A stretch of 64,000 bases of DNA from Phenylobacterium sp. (lineage in GTDB: Bacteria; Pseudomonadota; Alphaproteobacteria; Caulobacterales; Caulobacteraceae), in assembly GCA_004799545.1 (NCBI GenBank), contig SSMU01000021.1:62001-126000 (forward strand). Direction: 5' to 3'. The notes below the pieces were generated by a model. It was given only the letters and a program-made list of their open reading frames with translations. It had not been told where the DNA came from and searched no databases. Shown here piece by piece: positions 20,404-29,892 of this stretch. Position 1 is the first letter of the stretch; each line of letters begins with the position of its first letter. The position numbers were made by a program, and so were the translations under genes.

Positions 20404-22241
20404 GCGGCCAGCGCGTCCATGTCCGTGGCGCCGGAGAGCACCACGCTGGACCAACGTCGCGAGGTCACGCCCTTGCTGGCGGGCGCGGTGTCGACGGGCT
20501 GCTGGCCCGCCGCGGCCATCCAGTCGGCGGTTGGCACGCTGAAGCCGGTCTTGGCGCGGCTAACCACCGCCTCGGGCAAGGGCTGCGACGGCGCGGCCGC
20601 CAAGGCCGCCTTGCCGGCGCCCGGCGCGAGCCTCGGGATCACCGCAGCCAAGTTTTCGATGAGCTTGATGTCAACGAGCGGCGTGCGGATCTCCAGCCCA
20701 TGGGCCATGCCGGCCCAATCGGCGTCGCGCAGCAGCTGGTTCTTCATGTAGTTGGCGGATTCGAGCGCGCAGACCCGGCCGGTGTCGGAGCCCGGGTCGG
20801 GCTGCAGGCCGGCGCGGATGGCGCTCAGCGGACGCAGGCGGCGCAGGCCTTCGCGGGCCGTGTCCGAGTCCATCAGCCGTTGCAGCTCGCTGGGCAGGAA
20901 CAGGCCGCGACGCAGCAGATAGGCCCCTTCCCAGCTGCCGGCGTAGTCCAGCATGCCGCGCATCTTGGGACGGTGGCGCGTGGCGGAGCCCGCAAAGGCC
21001 GAGAGCAGGGCCCGCGCCGCTGCGCCCGCCCCGGGGATCGCGGCCAGCGGGCCGAAGCGCCGGCGCCAAAGCGGGATGTCGGTGAAGCTCGGATAGCCCG
21101 CCAGCAGCTCGTCGCCGCCAAGGCCGGAGACCGCGACCTTAAGCCCGGCTTCATGCGCGGCCTTGGCCACGAACCAGGTGTTCACGCCGTCGATCGACGG
21201 TTGGTCCATGGCCTCGAGGATGGCCGGCAGGTCCTGGCGGAACTCCGCCTCCCCGACCCGGCGGACGATGTGGCGCGCGCCGTAGCGGAGGGCGACCTCG
21301 GCGGCCAGCGGCGCCTCGTCCTCGGCCGTGCCGCGAAACTGGTCGAAACCCAGGGTGATCGCGCGGATGTCGGTCTGGCCCGCGTCACGCATGAGGCCAA
21401 GCAGGGCCCCGGAATCGATGCCGGCGGAGAGGAAGGCCCCCACCTCCACATCGGCCACCATGTGGGCCCGAATGCTGTCCAGGACCGCCGCGCGGACGCG
21501 CGCGCCGGCCTCGACCGCCGGCGCCGGATGGCGCGCGCCCTCGGCGAGGATGCCGGCCAGGTTCACATAGGCGACGGGTTCGCGCGGGCCCGCGGCGTCC
21601 ACCCACTGGGTGTGGCCGGCCGGTAGCGCCCGGATCTCGCGGTAGAGGGTGAAGGGCTCCGGCACGTGGCCGAACAGGTGGAAGCCGACGAGGCCCGCCG
21701 GCTCCGGATCGCGCGACACCTGGCCGCCGGCCAGCAGCGCCTTGACCTGGGAGGCGAAGCGCAGGGTCCAACCGTCGCCCGCGGTGTAGAGCGGCTTGAT
21801 GCCGTAGGGGTCGCGGGCCAGGAACAGGCCCTGCTTGGCCTGGTCCCAGATCGCGAAGGCGAACATGCCCCTCAGGCGCCTGACCATCGCGATCCCGTCG
21901 CGGGCGTAGAGGTGCAGCAGGGTCTCGGTGTCCGACGTCGTGCGATGGCGCACGCCCTCGCCTTCCAGCTCCCGACGCAGCTCCGCATAGTTGTAGATCT
22001 CGCCGTTGAAGGTGATCACCAAGCGGCCATCGGCGCTGGCCATGGGTTGCAGCGCGCGATCGGAGAGGTCGATGATCGACAGCCGCCGGTGCGCGAGCCC
22101 GCAACGACGGTCCTCGCTCCACCAGACCCCGACGCCGTCCGGTCCGCGGGCCCGCATCGCCTCGCGGGTGGCCAGCAGCTCGGCCTCCTTCGGCAGGCCC
22201 GCCGCGGGGTTGAAGGCGAAGATGCCGTTGAGACCGCACAT
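20400..22241 (-). CDS. asnB: Asparagine synthase (glutamine-hydrolysing) family
   Basis: MCGLNGIFAF...RGPDGVGVWWSEDRRCGLAHRRLSIIDLSDRALQPM...VEVGAFLSAGIDSGALLGL. Confidence 0.93.
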   Translation of the reverse strand: MCGLNGIFAFNPAAGLPKEAELLATREAMRARGPDGVGVWWSEDRRCGLAHRRLSIIDLSDRALQPMASADGRLVITFNGEIYNYAELRRELEGEGVRHRTTSDTETLLHLYARDGIAMVRRLRGMFAFAIWDQAKQGLFLARDPYGIKPLYTAGDGWTLRFASQVKALLAGGQVSRDPEPAGLVGFHLFGHVPEPFTLYREIRALPAGHTQWVDAAGPREPVAYVNLAGILAEGARHPAPAVEAGARVRAAVLDSIRAHMVADVEVGAFLSAGIDSGALLGLMRDAGQTDIRAITLGFDQFRGTAEDEAPLAAEVALRYGARHIVRRVGEAEFRQDLPAILEAMDQPSIDGVNTWFVAKAAHEAGLKVAVSGLGGDELLAGYPSFTDIPLWRRRFGPLAAIPGAGAAARALLSAFAGSATRHRPKMRGMLDYAGSWEGAYLLRRGLFLPSELQRLMDSDTAREGLRRLRPLSAIRAGLQPDPGSDTGRVCALESANYMKNQLLRDADWAGMAHGLEIRTPLVDIKLIENLAAVIPRLAPGAGKAALAAAPSQPLPEAVVSRAKTGFSVPTADWMAAAGQQPVDTAPASKGVTSRRWSSVVLSGATDMDALAA

Positions 22242-22244
22242 GGT

Positions 22245-23264
22245 CTAGATCGCCGAGGTCCGATTGGCGGCCCGAGCGGGCCGGAGATTTCCCTGCCGCT
22301 GTTGCCAGGTCCAGGCCGAGGCGAGCATGTCCTCGATGTGCGGATGCCGAGGCCGCCAGCCCAGGTCGTCCGCGGCGCGGCTTGCATCGGCGGAGAGCAC
22401 CGGCGGATCGCCCGGCCGCCGCGCGCCCATGGCCACCGGGACGGCCCGACCGGTGACTGCGCTCGCCGCGGCGATCACGTCGGCGACGGACAGCACCGCG
22501 CCGCCGCCGAGATTGTAGGCCGGCCGCAATTCGGCGCCCGCCTGCAAGGCCTGCAAGGCCTGCACATGGGCCTCGGCGATGTCGCTCACGTGGACGTAGT
22601 CGCGAATGCAGGTGCCGTCCGGGGTCGCGTAGTCATCGCCGTAGACGGTGATGCTCGGCCGCAGCCCGGCCGCGGCCTCGAGCACCAGCGGGATCAGGTG
22701 GGTCTCGGGATCGTGCTCCTCGCCGAGCTCGCCATCGGGATCGCAGCCGGCGGCGTTGAAGTAGCGCAGGGCCACGCTGCGCAGGCCGTAGGCCACGCGG
22801 TAGTCGGCGAGGATGCGCTCCACCATCAGCTTGGAGGCGCCGTAGGGATTGATCGGGGCTTGAGGGTCGTCCTCGCGGATCGGGGTCGTGGCGGGCACGC
22901 CATAGGTGGCGCAGGTCGAGGAGAACACCAGCTTGTCGAGCCCCGCCGCGCGCATGGCGTCGAGCAGGCTGAGCGTGCCCAGGACGTTGTTGCGATAGTA
23001 TTTGGCCGGGTCGATGACGGACTCGCCGACGTAGGCGAAAGCCGCGAAGTGCATCACCGCGGCCGGGCGATGGGCGGCGATCACCTCGGCCAGGCGCTGG
23101 ACGTCGAGGATGTCGCCGCGCTCCAGCGGGCCCCACTTCACCGCCCACTCGTGGCCGTAGACCAGGCTGTCGTAGACCACCGGGGTATAGCCGGCCTTGG
23201 CCAGCGCCTTGCAGGCGTGGGAACCGATGTAGCCGGCGCCGCCGGTGACCAGCACCGTGGTCAT
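22245..23264 (-). CDS. galE: UDP-glucose 4-epimerase
   Basis: MTTVLVTGGAGYIGSHACKALAKAGYTPVVYDSLVYGHEWAVKWGPLERGDI...YGASKLMVERILADY...RYFNAAGCDPDGELGEEHDPETHLIPL. Confidence 0.95.
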   Translation of the reverse strand: MTTVLVTGGAGYIGSHACKALAKAGYTPVVYDSLVYGHEWAVKWGPLERGDILDVQRLAEVIAAHRPAAVMHFAAFAYVGESVIDPAKYYRNNVLGTLSLLDAMRAAGLDKLVFSSTCATYGVPATTPIREDDPQAPINPYGASKLMVERILADYRVAYGLRSVALRYFNAAGCDPDGELGEEHDPETHLIPLVLEAAAGLRPSITVYGDDYATPDGTCIRDYVHVSDIAEAHVQALQALQAGAELRPAYNLGGGAVLSVADVIAAASAVTGRAVPVAMGARRPGDPPVLSADASRAADDLGWRPRHPHIEDMLASAWTWQQRQGNLRPARAANRTSAI

Positions 23265-24016
23265 GCGCGGAGCCTCGCCATCAGCTGCGGCAGCTTGCGC
23301 AGCGGCTTGGCGAACAGGGCGTAATCGACGGCCCCTGCGCCCAGCCAGCGGCGGCGCGAGTCCAGGGCCTCGAGATTATGGTGCAGGTGGGACTTCAGCC
23401 CCGAGGTGCTCTCGCCGCCGTGCAGCATCTCGACCATCACATGGCCGACCGGCGCGGCGCGGAAGTCGTGCAGCTCCATGGCGCGCAGCATGTGGTCGTA
23501 GTCGGCCGCCACCCGGTAGCGAAGATCGAAGGGCCCCACGGCCTCGATCACCGCGCGGCGGCAGTAGAAGGTGGGATGCGCCGGCATCCAGCCGTGGCGG
23601 AAGCCGCCCTTGCGCCAGGCGGCCGTGCGCCAACGGCGGACCACTTCGCGGGTCTCGTGGCAGCGGACGAAGTCCAGGTCGCCGAACGCGATGTCGTTGT
23701 GGGCCAGGGTCGCGGCCACGGCCGACAGGGTCTGGGCGTCCTTGAACCGGTCGTCGGAATTGAGGAATCCGACGGCGTCGCCACTGAACGCCGCGAGCCC
23801 CTTGTTCATGGCGTCGTAGATGCCGTGGTCCGGCTCGGAGATCACCACCACGCCATCGGCCGGGAAACTGCAGACGATCTCCAGGGTCTCATCCTTGGAG
23901 CCGCCGTCGACCACCACCAGCTCCTTGGCGGCGTGGTCCTGGCCGAAGAACGACTCCAGCGTCCGGCCAATGGTCTTGGCCGAGTTGAAGCAGACGGTGA
24001 CGACGGAAATCTTCAT
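23261..24016 (-). CDS. Glycosyltransferase family 2 (WcaE/WcaA-like)
   Basis: MKISVVTVCFNSAKTIGRTLESFFGQDHAAKELVVVDGGSKDETLEI...VGFLNSDDRFKD. Confidence 0.9.
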   Translation of the reverse strand: MKISVVTVCFNSAKTIGRTLESFFGQDHAAKELVVVDGGSKDETLEIVCSFPADGVVVISEPDHGIYDAMNKGLAAFSGDAVGFLNSDDRFKDAQTLSAVAATLAHNDIAFGDLDFVRCHETREVVRRWRTAAWRKGGFRHGWMPAHPTFYCRRAVIEAVGPFDLRYRVAADYDHMLRAMELHDFRAAPVGHVMVEMLHGGESTSGLKSHLHHNLEALDSRRRWLGAGAVDYALFAKPLRKLPQLMARLRA

Positions 24017-24050
24017 GGGGTTTTAGGGGTCGGCCGCGAGGACCGTTCGG

Positions 24051-24062
24051 CCACGCTACCGC
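24051..24062 (-). promoter_or_regulatory. ops (operon polarity suppressor)-like element
   Basis: Minus strand reads TGCGGTAGCGTG; GCGGTAGCGTG is identical over 11 nt to the E. coli ops/JUMPstart core (GGCGGTAGCGTG, from memory); lies in the leader between the RfaH-like gene and the downstream polysaccharide operon. Confidence 0.6.
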
Positions 24063-24272
24063 AGTCCGGGTGACGAGGGGTCGCCGCCCGGGTGTTCCAT
24101 CCTGGTACATGGGGTCCGGCGTCTCCCGGCGCCGCGAACCCGCCCAAACCGGCGAACCGGCCTGGATTCAATATCTTCAACCCCAGCCGTCGAACGGTCG
24201 GGCGTTAAGGTTGAAGGAAACCCTGCAAGCCGCAGACCGCGCTCCCCCGAACGGCGGCGGGATAGCTCGACC

Positions 24273-24776
24273 TCAAGCGGCGGCGATCAGATGTTCGCGC
24301 TTCGCCTCCACCGGAACGATCGCGCCCATGATCTCCAGCAGCACGCGGACGCCTTCCGCATTGCCGAACCGGTCGATCACCGCCGTCTGGTCCATGAACG
24401 GACCGTGGGTGATGCGCACCTGCTGGCCGATCTCCAGCCAGGGCCCCTCGACCAGCACGCCGCGTTCGTCGCTGGCCGCGATCAGGTCCTCGACCACGCC
24501 GACGGGCGCCGCAACCGGCCGCTCCCCCTGGGTGATCAGATGCGAGACGCCGAGCGTGCCGTTGATGCTGCGCCAGCGCTGGCGCTCCACGTCGAGCGAC
24601 ACGAACAGATAGTTGGGGAAGAAGGCCGCGAAGGTGGTCTTCACCCGCCGGGCGTGGCGCACGGTCTTCACCTGCTTGGGCAGGAACACAGTGAAGCCCT
24701 GGTTCTGCAGCTGCTCGCCGGCGAACAACTCGCGGCGCGGCTGGGTCTTCACGACATACCAGCGCCCCTCACTCAT
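24273..24776 (-). CDS. RfaH-like NusG-family transcription antiterminator
   Basis: RWYVVKTQPRRELFAGEQLQNQGFTVFLPKQ...FFPNYLFVSLDVERQRWRSINGTLGVSHLITQGERPVAAP (compare RfaH FPNYLFVEFD...INATRGVSHFV); C-terminal KOW-like GQQVRITHGPFMDQTAVI. Confidence 0.9.
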   Translation of the reverse strand: MSEGRWYVVKTQPRRELFAGEQLQNQGFTVFLPKQVKTVRHARRVKTTFAAFFPNYLFVSLDVERQRWRSINGTLGVSHLITQGERPVAAPVGVVEDLIAASDERGVLVEGPWLEIGQQVRITHGPFMDQTAVIDRFGNAEGVRVLLEIMGAIVPVEAKREHLIAAA

Positions 24777-24809
24777 CACGCCCCCTCCGACCAATTTCGG
24801 ATCGACCGC

Positions 24810-24833
24810 AGTATAGCCAACCGTAGGTGACAA
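24810..24833 (-). promoter_or_regulatory. Candidate promoter of the RfaH-like gene (Caulobacter housekeeping-like)
   Basis: Minus strand TTGTCAC-N9-GCTATACT, resembling Caulobacter TTGaCgS-N10-14-GCtANAWC, ~34 nt upstream of ATG. Confidence 0.35.
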
Positions 24834-24922
24834 GTGTTGATGCTTTACGACGCAGGCGCGCTCGGTCGTGGCGACCTCAAGGGGGCGCCGGAGCGAAGCA
24901 TCGGACACGGTTGTAGAGCCCC

Positions 24923-25882
24923 TCATCTTTCCCGTATCCCGCGAAATTCCGCGAACCACCCACAGGTCTCGGTTATCCCCGTCGCGAGATCGATCCGCGG
25001 TGCCCAGCCCAGCGCCCTCAGGCGGGAGGTGTCCAAGAGCTTGCGCGGCGTGCCGTCCGGCTTGGCGGCGTCGTAGACGATCTTGCCCTCGTAGCCTGTG
25101 ACCCGCGTCACCAGCTCCGCCAGCTCGGCGATGCTGACCTCCTGGCCGGAGCCGACGTTGATGTGGAGGTCGGCGGAATAGGTCTTCAGCAGGTGAACCA
25201 GGGCGTCGGCGCAGTCGTCGACGTGCAGGAACTCGCGCTTCGGCGCGCCGGTGCCCCAGACCACCAGCTCGGGCCGCCGTTCGACCTTCGCCTCATAGGC
25301 CTTGCGGATCAGAGCCGGCAGCACGTGGCTGGCTTCCAGGTCGAAGTTGTCGCCGGGGCCGTAGAGGTTGGTCGGCATGGCCGAGATGAAGTCGCAGCCG
25401 TACTGGCGCCGATAGGCCTGGGCCAACTTCAGCCCGGCGATTTTGGCGATGGCGTACCATTCGTTGGTGGGCTCGAGCGGGCCGGTGAGCAGGGCCTCCT
25501 CGGCCATCGGCTGCGGGGCGAGCTTCGGATAGATGCAGCTTGAGCCCAGGAACAGCAGCTTGGCGACGCCGCTCAGGCGCGCGGCCTCGATGACGTTGGT
25601 CTGGATCGCCAGGTTGTCGTGCAGGAACTCGCCCGGATAGGCGTCGTTGGCGGCGATGCCGCCGACCCGGGCGGCGGCCAGGATGACGGCGTCGGGCCGC
25701 GCATCGGCCACCCAGGCCTCGGTCTCCGCCCGGCGCCGCAGGTCGAGCGTGGCGCGATCGACGGTGAGGACCTCGCAGTCTTCAGCCGCCAGCCGGCGCA
25801 CCAGGGCCGCGCCGACCATGCCGCGATGGCCGGCCACCCAGACGCGCTTGCCGGCCAGCGGAAACGGGACGTCAGTCGCCAC
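24923..25882 (-). CDS. fcl: GDP-L-fucose synthase
   Basis: [23 protein letters not shown]...[31 protein letters not shown]...[44 protein letters not shown]. Confidence 0.95.
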   Translation of the reverse strand: MATDVPFPLAGKRVWVAGHRGMVGAALVRRLAAEDCEVLTVDRATLDLRRRAETEAWVADARPDAVILAAARVGGIAANDAYPGEFLHDNLAIQTNVIEAARLSGVAKLLFLGSSCIYPKLAPQPMAEEALLTGPLEPTNEWYAIAKIAGLKLAQAYRRQYGCDFISAMPTNLYGPGDNFDLEASHVLPALIRKAYEAKVERRPELVVWGTGAPKREFLHVDDCADALVHLLKTYSADLHINVGSGQEVSIAELAELVTRVTGYEGKIVYDAAKPDGTPRKLLDTSRLRALGWAPRIDLATGITETCGWFAEFRGIRER

Positions 25883-26945
25883 TGCGGTGATGCTCTTTGG
25901 CGATGACCACGAGGTCTTCGCGGACCATCTCGGCGCAAAGCTCCGTCCAGGGCGTCTCGTGCCGCCAGCCCAGCTTCTCGTGCGCCTTGGTGGGGTCGCC
26001 GATCAGCAGCTCGACCTCGGTGGGGCGGAAGTAGCGCGGATCGACCTCCACCAGCACGCGCCCGGTCTTGGCGCAGATCCCCTTCTCCTCAACCCCCTCG
26101 CCTTCCCAGCGGATCTCGACGCCAACTTGAGCGAAGGCGTGGGCGGTGAAGTCGCGCACCGAGGTCGTCTCGCCGGTGGCCAGCACATAGTCATCCGGCT
26201 CGTCCTGCTGCAGCATCAGCCACATGCCGCGGGCGTACTCCCGCGCATGGCCCCAGTCGCGGCGGGCGTGCAGGTTGCCGAGATAGAGCTTGTCCTGGAA
26301 GCCCAGCTGGATCGCGGCGACCGCGCGGGTGATCTTGCGGGTGACGAAGGTCTCGCCGCGCAGCGGGCTCTCGTGATTGAACAGGATGCCGTTGGAGGCG
26401 TGCATGCCGTAAGCCTCGCGGTAGTTCACCGTGATCCAGTAGGCGTAGAGCTTGGCCGCGGCATAGGGACTGCGCGGATAGAAGGGCGTCCGCTCGGACT
26501 GCGGCGTTTCCTGCACCTTGCCGTAAAGCTCCGAGGTCGAGGCTTGGTAGAACCGGGTCTTCTCGGTCAGGCCGAGCAGGCGGATCGCCTCAAGCAACCG
26601 CAGGGGCCCCACGCCATCGGCGTTGGCGGTATACTCGGCGGTCTCGAAACTCACCTGGACGTGGGACTGCGCGGCGAGGTTGTAGATCTCGTCCGGCTGG
26701 GTCTGCTGCACGATGCGGATCAGGTTGGTCGCATCGGTCATGTCGCCATAGTGCAGGATGAACCGCGGCTGAGGGTCGTGCGGGTCCTGGTAGAGGTGCT
26801 CGATGCGGCCGGTGTTGAACGACGACGAGCGCCGCTTCACGCCATGGACGATATAGCCCTTCTCCAGCAGCAGCTCAGAGAGGTAGGCGCCGTCCTGACC
26901 GGTCACGCCGGTGACGAGGGCGACCTTGCGGCCTGATGGGTCCAT
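25872..26945 (-). CDS. gmd: GDP-mannose 4,6-dehydratase
   Basis: [50 protein letters not shown]...[49 protein letters not shown]. Confidence 0.97.
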   Translation of the reverse strand: MDPSGRKVALVTGVTGQDGAYLSELLLEKGYIVHGVKRRSSSFNTGRIEHLYQDPHDPQPRFILHYGDMTDATNLIRIVQQTQPDEIYNLAAQSHVQVSFETAEYTANADGVGPLRLLEAIRLLGLTEKTRFYQASTSELYGKVQETPQSERTPFYPRSPYAAAKLYAYWITVNYREAYGMHASNGILFNHESPLRGETFVTRKITRAVAAIQLGFQDKLYLGNLHARRDWGHAREYARGMWLMLQQDEPDDYVLATGETTSVRDFTAHAFAQVGVEIRWEGEGVEEKGICAKTGRVLVEVDPRYFRPTEVELLIGDPTKAHEKLGWRHETPWTELCAEMVREDLVVIAKEHHRSGD

Positions 26946-27072
26946 GCGAACTCAAGTCCGATTGCTGAGGCCCGGCGCAGATTCTGCGCCTGGAGCAGTG
27001 GGGGAATGGGGCGATGCTGAAGGAAGACAGACGCGGCCCTGCTTAGCACGGCCGCCCGAGTCTCGGCCTGGC

Positions 27073-27777
27073 CTAGAGGAAGCCCCGCGAGGTCAGGACG
27101 ATGCCCGCCGTCCGCCAGAAGATGATCACATCCAGGCCGAAGGAGGCGGATTGCGCGTAGAAGGCGTCGAGCCGGGCCTTGCGGCGGGGCGAGACCGAGT
27201 TGCGGCCTACCACCTGGGCCAAGCCGCTCAGGCCCGGGCGCGCCGAGATGGCGTCCGGGAAGCGGCGGCGGGCGTCGACGCCCGGGTCGCTGGGCAGCAG
27301 TGGCCGGGGGCCGATGATGCTCATGTCGCCGGTCAGGACGCAGAACAGTTGCGGCAGCTCGTCGAGGGCGGACCGGCGCAGCCAGGCGCCGATCGGGGTG
27401 ATGTGGCTGTCGGCGCCTTCCAGGACCTCGCGCGGCGATAGCGGCGCGTCCTCGGCCATGGTGCGGAACTTGGGCATCCAGAAGGTGAGACCGCCGCGGC
27501 CGACGCGCTGCGACCAGAACAGGCCCGGACCACCGCTGGAGACATAGACCATGGTCCAGATCAGCAGCATCAGCGGCGCGAGCACGACCAGGGCGGAGGC
27601 GGCGATCATCAGGTCCATCAGACGCTTGCCGGCGTAGTCGCCGACGAACGCGTTCGCGTTCGACGTCGCCGCAGGCCGCCCGTAGACAACCGGCGCGATC
27701 CGCGCAACGGCGGCGCCCGAGTTCATCGACGCCCCCTTTGCGGTCGCATAGCGCGAAATGGTCTCCTGAGTAGACAT
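27073..27777 (-). CDS. Undecaprenyl-phosphate sugar (phospho)transferase, WcaJ/PglC-type
   Basis: KRLMDLMIAASALVVLAPLMLLIWTMVYVSSGGPGLFWSQRVGRGGLTFWMPKFRTM...LDELPQLFCVLTGDMSIIGPRPLLP. Confidence 0.93.
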   Translation of the reverse strand: MSTQETISRYATAKGASMNSGAAVARIAPVVYGRPAATSNANAFVGDYAGKRLMDLMIAASALVVLAPLMLLIWTMVYVSSGGPGLFWSQRVGRGGLTFWMPKFRTMAEDAPLSPREVLEGADSHITPIGAWLRRSALDELPQLFCVLTGDMSIIGPRPLLPSDPGVDARRRFPDAISARPGLSGLAQVVGRNSVSPRRKARLDAFYAQSASFGLDVIIFWRTAGIVLTSRGFL

Positions 27778-27813
27778 GACGCCCCAACTCATCGCCGGGC
27801 TAACCTATGATCC

Positions 27814-27829
27814 ATTCTTCACGAAGAAT
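27814..27829. promoter_or_regulatory. Perfect inverted repeat ATTCTTC-AC-GAAGAAT upstream of the sugar-transferase gene
   Basis: Directly read; 7-bp arms, AT-rich intergenic region ~37 nt upstream of start codon. Confidence 0.4.
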
Positions 27830-28257
27830 AAAGACATAGTTCACTCGGCATTAACGATGTTGAATTCGATTTCCCCAGAAAGGCGAACGGTCACGCAAGC
27901 GTCAAAGTTGCAATTCAACCCTGGCGATAGTCTTTCGCCGGAATCTGACGCCGCCTATGTCCACTCCCCATCCCCGAATGTTCTCCAGGGCCTCGGGAAC
28001 GCGTTAACTCTATTGCATCCAAGTGTTCGAAACTGAGACTAACGGTGATCAACCCAGCAACGCTTGGGCCAAGCCCTCCGATTTCCGTGCGATCCGCCTC
28101 GGCTGCTTCGTCGGCTACGAAGATGCGCGCTTGAACCGATCCCGCCGTGACCTGGGTCACAGCCCGGCGTGAAATTGACGCCCGGGCCCCACGGGGATGG
28201 CCGATTGGCGCGGGTGTTGCTAGGGCACGCGGGCGCGGCCTTTTGGGGGGCCACCGG

Positions 28258-29607
28258 ATGGAAGCCATGAACGCCACATCGAGCTTTGAAGGCCTGCGGG
28301 CGGCGCTGGCGAACCGCTCGGCGGTCATCGGTGTCATCGGTCTCGGTTACGTGGGCCTGCCGCTGGCGGCCTCAGCCGGACGCGCGGGATTCACCACGAT
28401 CGGCTTCGACATCGATCCCGCGAAGGCCGAACAGCTGAACCGCGGCCAGTCCTACATCGATGCGGTCCCCGACGAAGACCTCGCCGGCCTGGTGGCCGCC
28501 GGCCGGTTCACCGCGACCGCGGCCTTCGACCGACTGGCCGAGTGCGACGTGATCGTGATCTGCGTGCCGACCCCGCTCACCCGCCACCGCGAGCCCGACC
28601 TCTCCTACATCGAGGTGACCGGACGCCAGGTCGCCCAGCGGCTGCGGCCCGGGCAGTTGGTGGTCCTGGAATCCACCACCTATCCCGGCACCACGCGCGA
28701 GGTGCTGAAGCCGATCCTCGAGACCAGCGGCCTGACCGCCGGTCGCGACGTCTTCGTCGGCTTCTCGCCGGAGCGCGAAGACCCCGGCAACGCCAAGTTC
28801 CGCACGACCACGATCCCGAAGGTCGTGGCCGGGGACGGGCCTGAAGCCTCAGAGCTGGTCGCCAGCTTCTATGGCGCCGTCGTCGACGTCGTCGTGCCGG
28901 TCTCGACCCCCGATGTCGCCGAGGCGGTGAAGATCACCGAGAACGTCTTCCGCGCCGTCAACATCGCCCTCGTCAACGAGCTGAAGCTGATCTACGGCGC
29001 CATGGGCATCGACATCTGGGAAGTGATCGAGGCGGCCAAGACCAAGCCCTTCGGCTTCATGCCCTTCTATCCGGGCCCCGGCCTCGGCGGTCACTGCATC
29101 CCGATCGATCCGTTCTACCTCACCTGGAAGTCGCGGGAGTTCGATATCGGCACCCGCTTCATCGAGCTGGCGGGCGAGATCAACACCGCCATGCCGAACC
29201 ACGTGGTCGAGGTCCTGGCTCGCACCCTCGACGGCAGGTTCCAGACCGCGCTCAGCGCGTCGAAGATCCTGGTCCTCGGCCTCGCCTACAAGCCGAATGT
29301 CTCCGACGTACGCGAAAGCCCCTCGTTCCGGCTCATGGAGCTGCTGGAGGCGCGCGGCGCGAAGGTCGAGTTCCACGATCCCCACGTGCCCGAAGCGCCG
29401 ATGACCCGCGAGCACGCCGAATTCGGCGGCCGCCGCTCGACGGCGCTGACGGCCGAGACCCTGGCCGGTTTCGACGCCGTGCTGATCTCCACCGATCACG
29501 ACGCGGTCGACTTCGGCCTCATCGCCGAGCACGCCCAGCTGGTGGTCGACACCCGCAACGCCATGGCGCGTCGCGGACTGGCCGGCCCGAAGGTGGTCAA
29601 GGCCTGA
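28258..29607 (+). CDS. Nucleotide-sugar (UDP-glucose/UDP-ManNAc/GlcNAc-type) 6-dehydrogenase
   Basis: AVIGVIGLGYVGLPLAASAGRAGFTTIGFDIDPAK...STTYPGTTREVLKPILE...GPGLGGHCIPIDPFYLTWKSREF...LGLAYKPNVSDVRESPS. Confidence 0.93.
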   Translation: MEAMNATSSFEGLRAALANRSAVIGVIGLGYVGLPLAASAGRAGFTTIGFDIDPAKAEQLNRGQSYIDAVPDEDLAGLVAAGRFTATAAFDRLAECDVIVICVPTPLTRHREPDLSYIEVTGRQVAQRLRPGQLVVLESTTYPGTTREVLKPILETSGLTAGRDVFVGFSPEREDPGNAKFRTTTIPKVVAGDGPEASELVASFYGAVVDVVVPVSTPDVAEAVKITENVFRAVNIALVNELKLIYGAMGIDIWEVIEAAKTKPFGFMPFYPGPGLGGHCIPIDPFYLTWKSREFDIGTRFIELAGEINTAMPNHVVEVLARTLDGRFQTALSASKILVLGLAYKPNVSDVRESPSFRLMELLEARGAKVEFHDPHVPEAPMTREHAEFGGRRSTALTAETLAGFDAVLISTDHDAVDFGLIAEHAQLVVDTRNAMARRGLAGPKVVKA

Positions 29608-29748
29608 CGGTCGCAGGCGTTCTGGGCCTCCGTCGCGAAAGTGTCCGAATCGGGCACGGTTTGTTAGCCTTCCGGAGCTAATTGTCTCCCCGTTGCGTTT
29701 TATGCACGTCCGCGAGCCGCTTCGGCGGCGCCGTACGGGAGTTCCGGA

Positions 29749-29892
29749 ATGCACGCTCTCAAGTCCCAAGCCGTCTATGGCGACGGGATCTGCTGGACGC
29801 GCGTCTTGGACCTAGCCTGGATGCTGACGGCCAACTTCGCGCTCTGGGCGCTGATCCTGCAACTGCCTTCGGTCTTCCGCGTCGCGATCTAG
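29749..29892 (+). CDS. Possible small membrane peptide (47 aa)
   Basis: ATG at 29749 preceded by GGGAG; MHALKSQAVYGDGICWTRVLDLAWMLTANFALWALILQLPSVFRVAI*; below length cutoff of ORF track. Confidence 0.35.
   Translation: MHALKSQAVYGDGICWTRVLDLAWMLTANFALWALILQLPSVFRVAI

Noticed and set aside
27776-28036. 86-aa plus-strand ORF in the divergent intergenic region
   Set aside because: AT-rich promoter-like region with palindromes, no RBS or coding signature.
28120-28260. Possible palindromic operator/hairpin before the UDP-sugar dehydrogenase
   Set aside because: GC-rich tracts but no convincing symmetric element could be verified by eye.
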